Source: Hypholoma sublateritium FD-334 SS-4 (lineage: Eukaryota > Basidiomycota > Agaricomycetes > Agaricales > Strophariaceae). Taken from it: DNA of 64,000 nucleotides. The position numbers were made by a program, and so were the translations under genes. How positions within the stretch are numbered: position 1 is the stretch's first letter; each line of letters begins with the position of its first letter. Positions 32,876 through 43,914 of this stretch are shown in pieces. The stretch is taken from positions 465,203 to 529,202 of the forward strand of contig KN817527.1 of NCBI GenBank assembly GCA_000827495.1. Direction: 5' to 3'. The notes under the pieces were generated by a model that did not search any database, was not told the DNA's origin, and saw only the letters and a program-made list of their open reading frames with translations.

Positions 32876-34029
32876 TAAGTGACACANTGGTCACAACTAT
32901 TATGATTATTTTAGTGATCGTANCCTTAACTTAGCCACACCAACCCAATTCATACCGTAGCTCCCTCCCAGAGTACCAGTATTATATNAAAGTNGATACA
33001 TGTAATAAATAGTATAGTAAGACACCATTCAACTTAGAATTATGATTAGGCGATGTCCAGTCATACAGCAATAGTCAATATTTCCCTGGTACGGTACACC
33101 GTGTGAACGGTGCCATCAGGATCATAGTAGCAGCTAATTCATACTGTAGCTCAGCCCCGGAGGATCACTATTACATGGGAATGGATATAAGCGTTTAACA
33201 TTATACTTAGACTCTATATGTGCATCTTTTATGAGTATCCGATGTCCCTACAGTGATCAAATACCCAAGTCGCGTAGCGCACCATAGCGGGATGCTTACT
33301 TCAACGTCTCACAAACTTATGTACCATAAAACATTGAACAAATTCACATACTGATAACTTTGAATGCTTTTGGAAACGTCTGTAGAATTTTTAATGGCAG
33401 CCAAGTGGTAGCACGCAGCATTTGCGGCAGGGACATGAATTGCACGGCGCTTGCCGGGCGCCAAATTACTATAGTCTATGCTCGCGCGAAAGCTTATACG
33501 TTAACAGAATTTTATGTTTATAAAATGGACGCACTCGGTATATACACTGCTCCTCCAACTGTATGTGCCACCCAAGTTCCGCCTGCGACTCGAGGAGGAC
33601 GCGGCATAGCACACCGTTCAACTGTTTATATAGCTATTGAGNGTGAAGTCCTCGTCGGCGCCGTCGTTGACCNACTGGAAGTTGAGCTCGAAGCGCGCCC
33701 CGCTGCTCTCGACCGCAAAATNGAGCATGATTCTCTNGAACCCAATGACCTGCGTCGTGTAGAACGTGTACCCGAGCACCGCGGGCAGGCTCGTGTTGAG
33801 CGTCATCGTGANCGTCTCGTTCACTGGNGGCGGGATGGCCGGCGTGCCAGGCGGGGGACCAGCGACGTGAACGGGACGGACATGTCTGTCACGCGCACCT
33901 GTGGTACGGTGTCGGTCAATTTAGCAGACTNGAGGTACGTTCACCCTATCATTTACTGACTNAGTAATATACAACTTCAAATATTGTTCGACTCATGTTT
34001 GACTCATGTTNGACTTCATTTATTGAACA
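32876..34029. other. Spacer of the array-bounded block, with an exon-like scrap
   Basis: Contains several ambiguous bases (n). On the minus strand about 33850-33620 reads like one GC-rich exon (TMTLNTSLPAVLGYTFYTTQ... FAVESSGARFELNFQ) with no recognised family and no visible continuation. The rest shows nothing. Confidence 0.35.
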
Positions 34030-34340
34030 TTTAGTGACATTGGTCACATACCACGCTCACCACGCGCGCTCCCGCTCATACCACNCTCCTTCCCGCGCAT
34101 ACCACGCTCACTCCCGCGCATACCACGCTCAACCACGCTCGACCACGCTCACTCCCGCACATGCCACGCTCAACCACGCTCAACCACGCTCACTCCCGCA
34201 CGTGCCACGCTCATGCCACGCTCAACCACGCTCAACCACGCTCAACCACGCTCATACCACGTTCATTCCACGCTCGCACCACGCTCAAACCACGCTCAAA
34301 CCACGTACATAATTACCCTCAACCACGCTCATTCTTCACC
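34030..34340 (+). repeat. Array of CCACGCTC units (internal)
   Basis: At least 17 exact CCACGCTC units with short variable spacers (A, AA, TACC, ATGC, ACTCCCGCA), plus degenerate ones. It lies just upstream of the zinc-binding-type gene. Confidence 0.85.
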
Positions 34341-34404
34341 ACATATATCATGCCTGGATCCTTGCGATCGAATTATAAATTATAAATACTTCAGACTCTC
34401 CGCA

Positions 34405-36755
34405 ATGATCAGCGGGACGGAGGCATATTATAGAATGTACCTTTTATTCGGGTGTCTAATCGATCGAATAGATAGCAATCTTCTCAAATCTTCTTATCCC
34501 TACTACTCCAAGTACAAAAAGTTAGATCCAATGGTTTTTATGGTAAGCAGGGAATTTCTGCAGCCTCGGCGTGTGTTCTAACAGTCGGGCNCTTAAGGGA
34601 TTCCTACGCCACATGTATAAATANTTTGAGCCCGATAAAGACNACAAAAATAGTCAAGATCTATCTAACAAACGGAAACGAAGCGGCGAAGANGAAGACT
34701 CGTCCACCAAGAAACCAAAGCTTGAACATCCTGGCATAGCTCAGATGTTAATGTTTGATCCTGATGGTAAATGCGGGTGCCGACAATTGTATCTCCCAAC
34801 TGACCGTCGTTTGTTCAAGGGAAATTCCTCGGGTNCGCGAGATACCAACCAGCACCGACTCCGAGCATAGATACGAATGCGAGTGCAGGTTTTCCNGCAA
34901 AGAAAGGTACCAATCTATTACAATATATAATCTCTTACTCATACAGTTCTTTATAGAAACAAACAGTAATGAATTACTGCAGAAGACGGGTAACTTTTTA
35001 TATAGCCATGTCATGTATCAATTTTCACGCCTTCATTTCATAGCCACGCCGGATATCCTGTACCGTCGGATGCCTGATGGTCGNTTTGTGGCTATTTCTA
35101 GTGACCTTGTCGCACATGAACTGGCTAGAACCGTTCCTAAGGTTGAAGTGAAACACGATCAGTCTCAAACAGTTCTCAAGATCGAGCCAAAGGTCGACAC
35201 TGTAGCGCCTGCGGTACCTCCAGGCCTTTCTCCACTCGCGGATTTTGTACCTCTCGAAGGCTGGAATGGCTGGCCAGATGGAAATTTCCAGTGCTTCGTC
35301 ACATTCAAGGAATACAACGAGACCGGTCATTTAAAGGTCAACTGGGCATGCAAAGGTCACGGTGGCGACAAAACTGGGAATACCTGCTAGAGCTGGGAAA
35401 CTAGCGAAGAAGGAGAAGTTCAAATGTGATCAATGCTACGTGATCATTCAGAAATCGAACACCAAAAAGCTGACCAAATTACAGCTCAAACGGTGCGCAA
35501 TAGTGAATATTACAATGTTCTAATTGACTCATTTCAATACAGAGAAATGGAAAAGCGCACAATGTCAAAGTTACCTCTTAGGGAGCGCCTAATGTACGTC
35601 TCTGTTGTGTGATATGATATACTGAAATGTACGCTAATCGGTATATTCATTTAAGTGCCGGACGTGGAGCGCTTGCACGTCATGGTGATTACTATTACCC
35701 TGTGCGTCTCATACAGAAGCGCGCAGACGGTACAGGGTGGACCGTGCAATGGTGGCGGGAGAATGTCTATGTTTCCGAGACACTCACACCGGCGCCTGAA
35801 CGAGTCTCCTGCGTGCAGGCGAAGGAACTGGTTGATTCATTATGGATGGATCGCGACCAAAGACGCAAGATTCGCGTATGTTATCAATTATATGCTTTGA
35901 TTCATCTGGCCTAAAATTGCTTAATTTGTAGCTTGGTAAATGGGTGCACGCATTTGCTGTCAAGACTATGGACGACATTTTGGCGGACCCTAAATCAATT
36001 CCTTACACCAAAAAAACGGGTGATATACTTTCTCCACATACAGATATGTTGAAGAAGATATTTCAAGCCTCCTTGGATCGTTCAACNGCAGGTCTCGAGG
36101 ACGAAATCATTCCCGTAAAAGACTTCCTCTCAAGTGGACAAAATGGGATGTTCGGAGACGTTTTGTTTTATTCAGGCTCCGTCTCGGCCACAGAACGGGC
36201 TGAAATAGCCAACTGGATCCATCATCATATATCNGATAATTTTCGCGTGTNGTTTGAGAAGCTGACACAAGCTCACGCGACGACTCTCTATATTCGAGCG
36301 CTCCTGATCATCACAAAACCCGAAATCGGCACACTCGAGGATGCTGAACAGCTCAAAAAAGCCTGGGACATTCAGTACAATACTCCCNGTCCATTNTATG
36401 AATCGGTGGATGTTGATCGCGAATGCGTTCAACGNCTAGAAGAGGAGATGTTTGAAAACTCAGAACGCGCGGGGATTGCGGGAAATCACCAATGGGGCTT
36501 GGANGCTGGTGACCATCAGTACTGGTATCCATATGATGACTACTGGAACAATGGGGAGCGCAAAGAAACCGAAGATGAGACCGAGGTGAGTTCAGACTTT
36601 ANTGTCTCTTCTATCCTATGACTTACTGAATTGAACGATAGGCGGGGCCAAATTATATTGAAAACCCGCCCCTTCCAGTGCCCGAACAAACTCAACCTNG
36701 CCCGAAGCCACGCATACGAACCACAAGGCAGTCAGCAAAGGAAAGCATGTCTTAA
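34405..36755 (+). CDS. Putative zinc-binding (GCM/WRKY-like) protein with PWWP-like segment, frame damaged
   Basis: A multi-exon gene carrying ambiguous bases. Readable pieces in order: MYLLFGCLIDRI (from 34405), a basic KRKRSG/TKKPKL stretch resembling a nuclear signal, then LEGWNGWPDGNFQCF, VNWACKGHGGD and KFKCDQCYVII, spaced as in the GCM1/WRKY-like zinc domains common in mushroom genomes. Next come an SH3-barrel-like YYPVRLIQKRADGTGW...WW (PWWP-like) and a helical C-terminus. Exons end at 35875, run 35932 to about 36580, and finish at 36755 with ESMS. Between GHGGD and the CDQC motif one base is out of frame near 35385, so either the gene is damaged or the consensus is wrong there. The role is unknown; chromatin or DNA binding is a guess from the domain types. 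Confidence 0.5.
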
Positions 36756-36839
36756 AGCATTGCTTGTATCGATGCTCATCGATCAGATTCATCAATCAAC
36801 CTCGTGTAGGATATTATTGTCCTTATTTACTAGTACATA

Positions 36840-37075
36840 ATATAATCCCGCTCACCACGCACACTCCCGCTCACTCCAAAAGAATTATTGGACTTACCAC
36901 GCTCCTCCTCNCACAAACACCAGAGATATTGGGCTAGAGCCACGCTCGCCACGCTCAAAAGCCTGAGCGGTTTGAGCACAGCCACGCTCACCACGCTCAA
37001 AAGCCTGAGCGGTCGGGCACAGCCACGCTCACCACGCTCACCGGCACGCTCGCCACGCTCAGTGCCACGCTAATT
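36840..37075 (+). repeat. Array of CCACGCTC units (right end)
   Basis: Eight exact units, two of them inside a CCACGCTCAAAAGCCTGAGCGG motif that contains an inverted GCTC/GAGC pair. It overlaps the 3' end of the ankyrin gene. Confidence 0.8.
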
Positions 37076-39140
37076 TCCTGATGCCCAGGTAAAGCTCCCG
37101 GAGATAGAGTCGGATTGCTCCAAACATTCTACGGATTAGACCGGATCTTTGGACACCTCCATTATCACGGAGGAAGGACACAATCTCTGTGTGTCCTTTT
37201 TCCACTGCTATGTCAAGTGGGGTCGTGTCTAGAACTGAGCTTCCATGAGCAGAGCATCATAACCATTCGAACACAGGGCGTACATAAACCATTAACGTTT
37301 ACGCCTTTCTCAACCAGGAAGCGCACAATCATTAAGCGGCCGCAAAATGAGGCAAACCACAAAGGCGGGGTGCCTAGATGCCTCTCAGTAGATGGACATA
37401 ATCATTCAAATACAAGGCGCACCTGAGTTGTCAGCATTGTTAACGTGTGCACCTTTCTCGACCAGGAAGCGCACAATCTCCAAATGTCCAGCCACTACGG
37501 CCGTGCACACAGGCCGGTCACCTAAATGGCTCTCAGCAGACAGGCATAATCATTCAAACACAACACATACCTGACCTGTGAATGTCTGCACCGTTCTCGA
37601 CCAGGAAACGCACAGTCTCTAAATGGCCCTTTTCTGAGGCAAGGCACAAAGACTGGCTGCCTGAATGCCTCTGAGCGGATGGGCATAATGATTCAAACAC
37701 ATTGCGTACCTGAGCTGCGAACGTCTGCGCCGTTCCCGACTAGGAAGCGCACAATCTCTAAATGGCCATTCCCTGCCGCAAGGTCCAAAAGGTGGCTGCT
37801 ATCCGTTTCTCGCATAAAGTGTGAGCGAATAATTTCCACGTCGCCCTGTTGTGCTGCAAGCTCCAAAACAGTGTTCCAATCCACCCCATTCTCACGCAGA
37901 AAACGCACAATCTCCAATTGGCTCTCGTTTTGCGCGCGAATTAGCCAAGCACTGTCCGCTTTAACTGGAGGCGAGCATGAGTGAGTTGTTGCAAGCTGCT
38001 GCCTCTATACATACCTGGCGTGTCCCCGAGGACCCATCTCCAGCGATAAACATCGCTCCAAGGCACCGTGGCATCATATTCACGAAAGGCCCTCACCGCG
38101 CGTCCCCACTCCGTTTCCCCTGCAAATGGTACCGCCAAAAATGTTGTCGTCCACAGGTACCTAATCAGTCCCCGGATCGGAAGCACAAGAAGCAGTAGCG
38201 CGAGTGTCTGCCCCAGCGTCCAAATGGCATCCTGGTTTGCCTCGCGTGATTCGTTCCGGGATATCGAGAGCTCAGTGTCAACGATGAAAATTATGTTTAT
38301 AGCGAAAAGCAGAAAGAGGCCGACCGCTACACACCGCACTGCTATCGACTCCCGTTTCTTTGGGTCACTCCACCGTCCAAGAGGGTAGAGAAAATAGGGT
38401 ATGAGGATCAAGGCTGTCGGTAAGACGAGGTTGACGATGGGAATCAGGACCGCGGCGTAGAGGATGAGGGAGATGATCCGTAGCCCCGGAGACGCCACGG
38501 GCAAAGTGCGGCCGAGCACGGAGATGGTGGCGTTCAGTGGGCACGAAGGCGAGCTACCGAAGCTCACGGGATTGGACCAGAGCCAGACGCCCACCCCACC
38601 CATGAGCGAGAGGTGGAGACTGCCAATCCAGACAGCTGAATCCAGCAAGGACTCTGGCTCCTCTCGTGTAGATTGATCCGTCATCTCTGGTTGCTGCTTG
38701 TCCGCTGGCTCAACATCCTCGGGTGTAGATTTGTGGGCTGCGATTCCCTTCGAAGACCGACGAAAGAGATGGGTCACGACCGCCCTCCAGCTCCACTCTC
38801 CGGGTGGCGAGCTCCAGATTTTGCGATGGAGGAAAAGAACAAGGTAGATGAATGTATTCGTGTTGTTCAGCCAGCTCAGATTGAGCACGAGTGCGAGGTG
38901 GTAGTTGTCCAAACCCTGATCTGTTTTTGCCTGTATGATAGCAGATAGCAGTAGACCAAAGGCAGTGAGGAGGATGTTAGTCGATTGATCCTTGATGAAT
39001 GCGCGCTCGTTATTGCTGATTTTCCCATCATTGAACAGAGCGACGGCGGCGGGGACGAAGCTGAGGAGGTTTTGGGCGTAAGTCGCGGAGCGCACGCCGA
39101 TACCAGAGATGTCGGTGTTGGTGCAGTTGGGACTTGCCAT
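37059..39140 (-). CDS. Multi-pass membrane protein with C-terminal ankyrin repeats
   Basis: Six exons (39140-38015, 37964-37710, 37660-37571, 37521-37423, 37373-37284, 37234-37059) make one 611-residue frame. Exon 1 encodes about six or seven hydrophobic segments (for example TNILLTAFGLLLSAII, IISLILYAAVLIPIVNLVL, VGLFLLFAINIIFIV, LALLLLVLPIRGLIRYL). The other exons encode ankyrin repeats with the LEIVRFL--NGADV pattern, roughly one repeat per exon and all in phase 1, so adding or removing an exon keeps the frame. The architecture suggests a membrane-anchored protein with a cytosolic protein-binding domain; no substrate or partner is evident. The last codons (KLAWH) are read within the CCACGCTC array, so the native C-terminus may have been replaced. 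Confidence 0.75.
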
Positions 39141-40019
39141 GGTAGTGGGGAAAGAAGGTCACTGACATTACACAGGTCAAGGCGGTGTTCGTTAGACAGA
39201 TCCGTATTGTAAGGAAATCAGGACTTTCAAGCTTCTGAAGCCGTTGCCAAACATGTCGCGGTTGGTCATGATGGTCCGTGCTGTTTAGTTCAAATTAAAG
39301 CAGGGTTCTGTATAAAAGTCCGGGACCTGCACGTAAGTATGCAATTTACCAATATACCAGGTACTTACTTGCTAATCAACATTTAATTATGACGTCTTTT
39401 TTCATCAAGTATACGGACGTTCAACACCCTTAAAAATGGGTGGTGAGCTTCCAGAACCATAGCAGTTTTGTAGGGTGAGAGATTGCAGGTTTTAGCGATC
39501 TGACGCCTTGGTGTGACTTGGTCATCTCTTGGTTTGATTTTGGTTTGATTGGTGGGAACTTGGTTTCGGCTTGGTTTGCACTTGGTTAGTTTTGATTGTG
39601 GATCAATTGCGACTGAATTTAGTTGTACTTCGTCAATACAGTTTTGCAGGTATAAATTGTGTTGGTGAACTTTGTAGTTACATGCTTTTTTTGTCTCGAA
39701 GTCGCGCGCGAGTCGGCTTCATCGCCGAGGCCCGAAATGGACGACGCACTAGGACGCCGGAGTATGCCGGCTGCTCGGCAAAATCAAGCGGGTGGAAACG
39801 GAGTTCCCCGCGTGTCGCACGGCCGCACGCTGGACCGGGCGATGGTAAAAACGCGCAGAGTGTGCAACACGGACGTAGCGCGGGCCCCGCAAGCGCAGTT
39901 AAGAAAAACATTGCACAAAATCGCTGTCGCCATACGCTGGACGCGCAGTTTGCGCGCAGTGGCCATTCAATATTCAATATTCAAGCGTGAAGCATTGCGT
40001 AAGAAGCGGCCTCGTGCCA
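39141..40019. other. Intergenic
   Basis: Upstream region of the membrane/ankyrin gene. About 39480-39600 has a run of TTGGTTT-like repeats. No gene supported. Confidence 0.35.
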
Positions 40020-40262
40020 CGTGTCGCTCGCCTCCGCGCCGGGCCCTCCGTCGGCAGGGCGCGTCCGGACTCGCGCGGGTCGGCGTACGGCGGGCTGCAT
40101 GAGTCGGGCTGCACGAGTAGATCATGCTGCACATGAACGTGAACCTCCAAGCCGCATCCGCGTCGTCGAGCGTGTTCGGCGACCTCGCGTTCCGCAGCGG
40201 GTCTGAATCGCCGGCGTCTTTCCACACGGAGTCGCCCTCAACATCCCCCCACGTAGTAGATA
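40020..40262 (+). pseudogene. STE12 C-terminal fragment
   Basis: Plus-strand reading gives [13 protein letters not shown], a short disruption, then MLHMN, SSSVFGDLAFRSGS and [11 protein letters not shown]. The intact STE12 has the same string near its C-terminus ([21 protein letters not shown]). The orientation is opposite to the intact gene. There is no start codon and the frame breaks. Confidence 0.8.
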
Positions 40263-40553
40263 AGCGAAGCCGCTACTACGGCAAAACATCTAGTTATCTA
40301 TCGCGCCGCGGCGGCAGCGGCTTTTTCCTGCTCGTGGGTGGCGTCGTGCTATGCCCAGGCCGAAGTTACTCTCCTCTTAAGTATATTACGAGCAAAACTA
40401 CACTCAACGCCGCAATCCGCCGGCAACCACCCACCCGACACGCGAGTGCAAGACGAGTCAAGAATGTTATCTTATTCGGCGTCGCTGCATTATCCTCTTT
40501 CCGAGTTACACTACAAGTTAGAATAGATACAGCGTAACTTGAAAGTGAACATC
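40263..40553. repeat. Flank of the STE12 scrap with dispersed repeat
   Basis: Includes about 40486-40590, the partner of 29103-29200. Confidence 0.45.
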
Positions 40554-40886
40554 AAATATAAAGAGGACAAAAGGCGGGAGAAACGAACACAAAGGCAGCT
40601 ATGAGGATTGAGAAAGTACAAGATACACAGTTCAAACACGTACGCATCACAGCATCGCGTAGCGGCGTACCCGTTGCGCCTTCGCCTCCTCAGATGGCGG
40701 TCCCCGAGGTGATAGGAGCATACTATACCTATACTCCATAGAGCGACAGATACATCAAATAAAAAGAGAACACAAGGCGGGAGAAACGAAGACAAACGAA
40801 GCAACAAGGATTGCGAAAGTACAATACTCGGATACAAGCACACGCATCACAGCAAGGGCGGTCCCAAAGGTGATAGGAACACACTA
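40554..40886 (+). repeat. Imperfect tandem duplication, ~150-180 bp units
   Basis: About 40554-40732 and 40756-40886 share AGGCGGGAGAAACGAA, GATTG-GAAAGTACAA, CGCATCACAGCA and GAGGTGATAGGA-type strings in the same order. The second copy lacks an internal piece. Confidence 0.65.
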
Positions 40887-41034
40887 TCTTCGACAGCGCG
40901 GGAGATGCAGGATACGACGAGTAGGTGTGGAGATCTGCCAGTAGAGGGTCCGTGGATCTAAAGCGCAAAATCCGGGCGAACGTGCAGGTGCACGCAGACG
41001 CGCGTCGGCGAACTATGATATAGCTGGAGCCTTA

Positions 41035-41420
41035 ACCACCATTTCCACGTCGCAACCACGCCATGGCGAGTCGATAACAATATTTTATTCGGCCCAGCGG
41101 GCGGCGACTAGTTAATTAACGATCCTGCATTATATATCAGTACCGCGAGTCAGTCAATCAGTGAAAGACGCATTTCAGTCATAGCAGATCATATATAAAT
41201 AAAGAGGAAGAGAAATCTCCACCATTTCCACGTCGCAAGCCACACCATTATATCGCGAGTCAATAACAATATTGTATTCAGCCCCGCGGGCGGGCGACTA
41301 ATTAAATAGCGATCCTGCATTATATAAGTATCGACGAAAAACCAAACGCGCAGCTAGCCAGTCAGTCAATCAATCAGTCGGCGAAAGACGAATTTCAGTT
41401 ATAGTAGATCGTATGTAAAT
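41035..41420 (+). repeat. Imperfect tandem duplication, ~185 bp units
   Basis: About 41035-41215 and 41219-41420 share ACCATTTCCACGTCGCAA, CGATCCTGCATTATATA, CAGTCAATCAGT and GAAAGACG-ATTTCAGT. It lies 3' of the STE12 gene. Confidence 0.7.
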
Positions 41421-41772
41421 AAGAAACGAGGCGACGAAAGAAAGGAAAAGGACAGAGAAAATAAAAGAAGAGAAAGAGAAAGAGAACAGAGCAGGGGGGA
41501 AAGAATAGAAGATACAGCGGGCGGTAGGGTAGAGAGGGCGGTACGATACATAGAGAGCATTAGGCGCGCGCGATAAATAGGACGGTGGATGCGCGGGTGG
41601 GGGTATTAGCGGTGTTGGGGAATAAATAATAAGCATCCGAGCGGGCGCGGGCTGCACAAGCCCCCGCGCGCGAGAGTCACAGTTAGGATTGAGCCGAGCG
41701 AGCGAGCGAGGGAAAGCCGCGCGCATTGAGATTGGGCCGAGTCAAGTTGAGAGGGGGGGAAAGCCGCGCGCA
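41421..41772. other. Immediate 3' flank of STE12
   Basis: Purine-rich on the plus strand (AAAGAAAGG, GAGAAAGAGAAAGAG), then AGCGAGCGAGCGAG. Likely 3' UTR/terminator region of STE12; no polyadenylation signal is certain. Confidence 0.4.
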
Positions 41773-43876
41773 TCACAGCGTCGCGTGCTGCTGCTGGTGC
41801 TGCATGTGCGCCTGCTGTTGTTGCTGCGCCTGCTGCTGCTGCGCGTAGTACCCGTCGAACGCGCCGTACGAAGCAGGCATCGTCGCCGCGTGTTGCCCTC
41901 CTCCTCCTCCATTACCTCCACCCCCACCCCCACCCCCATTACCCCCTCCACCACCGCCATTACCCCCTCCCCCTCCCCCATTATTATTACCTCCACCACC
42001 CCCACCACCATTACCACCCCCATAAGCCATCGGCAGCTCCGCCGCGAACGACCCGGGCGACTCCGTATGGAACGACGCCGGCGACCCGCTGCGGAACGCC
42101 GGCTCGCCGAACACGCTCGTCCCACCCGCGCCGCCGCCGCCGCCCCCTCCACCGCCGCCTCCGGCAGCAGCGGCGTCGAGGTTCATGTGCAGCATGAGCT
42201 GCTCGTGCAGCCCGCCGTAGGCCGAGGCGCGGGAGTCCGGTCTCGCGCCGCCATTGCCCCCAACGCCCCCACCAGGGCCAAGGGAGGGCGGGACGGAGTA
42301 CTCGCTCGGCGCGGAGGCGAGCGCGACGGGGTGCACGAGCGGGCTGGACGTCGTCGACCCCGCGCGCGAGCTGCTCGTGCTGTACGCGTACGGGTGGTAC
42401 CCGCGCGGCGCTCCACCCATCCCACCGCCCATCCCACCCATCCCACCCCCGCCCATACCGCCCATGCCCCCACCACCTCCAACCCCACCCATCCCAGAGC
42501 CCTGAGACCCAGGCGAATCCCCCCCCGCCGTCAACGGCCTCCGCACCGGCTCCCCCGCGCGGCTCAGCGACGGCGTCATGCTCCTGTGCCTCCTCATCGG
42601 GCCCACCCCCCCTCCTCCTCCCCCACCTCCACCAACTCCTCCACCACCAACCCCAACCCCACCACCGCCGAAGGAAGACGACGACGAGGACGCGTCAAGG
42701 AGGGAAGGGGGGTACAGCGCCGCGTGGTCGAACGCCTGCTTGTGCGACGGCGCGGAGAGCGAGCCGCCCAGCGCGAAGTCGTCGTACGCCCCGCCGCCGC
42801 CGCCGCCGCCGCTGCCCGCGGAGGACGACGACGACGCGGAGTGCGCGTGCGCGTGCAGCCCGAGCCCGAGCGCGGGGTGATGTTGTGTTAGGTGATGCTG
42901 GTGGGACAAAGGGTGCTGGTGCGCGTGCAGCCCCCGATGGAGGAGGGCGCTGCGCGCGGGGGGCGAGGGCGCGAACGCCGGCGCGGCGCGCGCGAGCCAC
43001 TGCGGTGCGGACGCGGAGGCGGATGTGTCGTTGGGCGGGGCGCCGTACTCGCCGGAGCCGGGCGGCGGGGCGGCGGGGTAGGTGGCGGTGGGGTAGTACG
43101 CCACCGCGGCGGCCTCGACGTCCATCTCCATGCCCTGCCCACCCACCCCGCCCATGCCCTGTCCCATACCCCCCATTCCAATCTGCTGCTGCCCCCCTAA
43201 TTGCTGCATCCCCCCCATCCCCCCCATGCCCAACTGCTGCACCCCCCCACCCCGCCTAAACACCACCCCCCCATCCACCGCACTGAGCAGCCCCTCCTCG
43301 TCGCCCTGCACATCGAGCACCCCCCCGGGGATCTCCACCTCGCACAGCGTCGGGTCGAGCATCCCGCCGCCGAACCCCAGCCCGAAGGCGCCGTACGCGG
43401 CGGGGTCGAGCCCCGCGTCGAGCCCGGGGGGGTACATGCTCGGCAGGAGCGCGGGCGCGAATGCGAAGTCGTCCTCGTCGTCTGTGCTTGCCTCCCCCCC
43501 CCACCCCCCACCGCCAGCGCCTTCGTACTCGAAGTCGAATTGCCCCTCCGCGGGATGGGCGGGGTGTTGTTGGGCGTCCTGCTGCTGGTGGTGCGGATGC
43601 ATAGAAGAGGAGGAGGAGGCGTCAAAAGCCGCGGGCTTCTCGTGCGTGCGCATGTGCTGGTTGAGGTTGTCCGAGCGCGAGAAGCGCTTCGCGCAGCGCG
43701 CGCACGCGAACGGCTTCTCGAGCGTGTGCGTGCGCAGGTGCCTTTTCAAATGCTCCATGCGCTTGAAGAGCCGCCCGCACGAGAAGAGCGGGCACACGAA
43801 CGCGCGCACTTTGCCGTCCGCGGAGAGCGTCTCGTATTGCGAGGTGGACATGTCGGGCTGTTGGGGGTGGGGGTGT

Positions 43877-43914
<38 letters not shown>

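Noticed and set aside
37059..37700. Possible CRISPR-like array: regular ~150 bp spaced similar segments
   Set aside because: The spacing comes from ankyrin exons and their duplicated introns in a eukaryotic gene; there are no short identical repeats with unique spacers.
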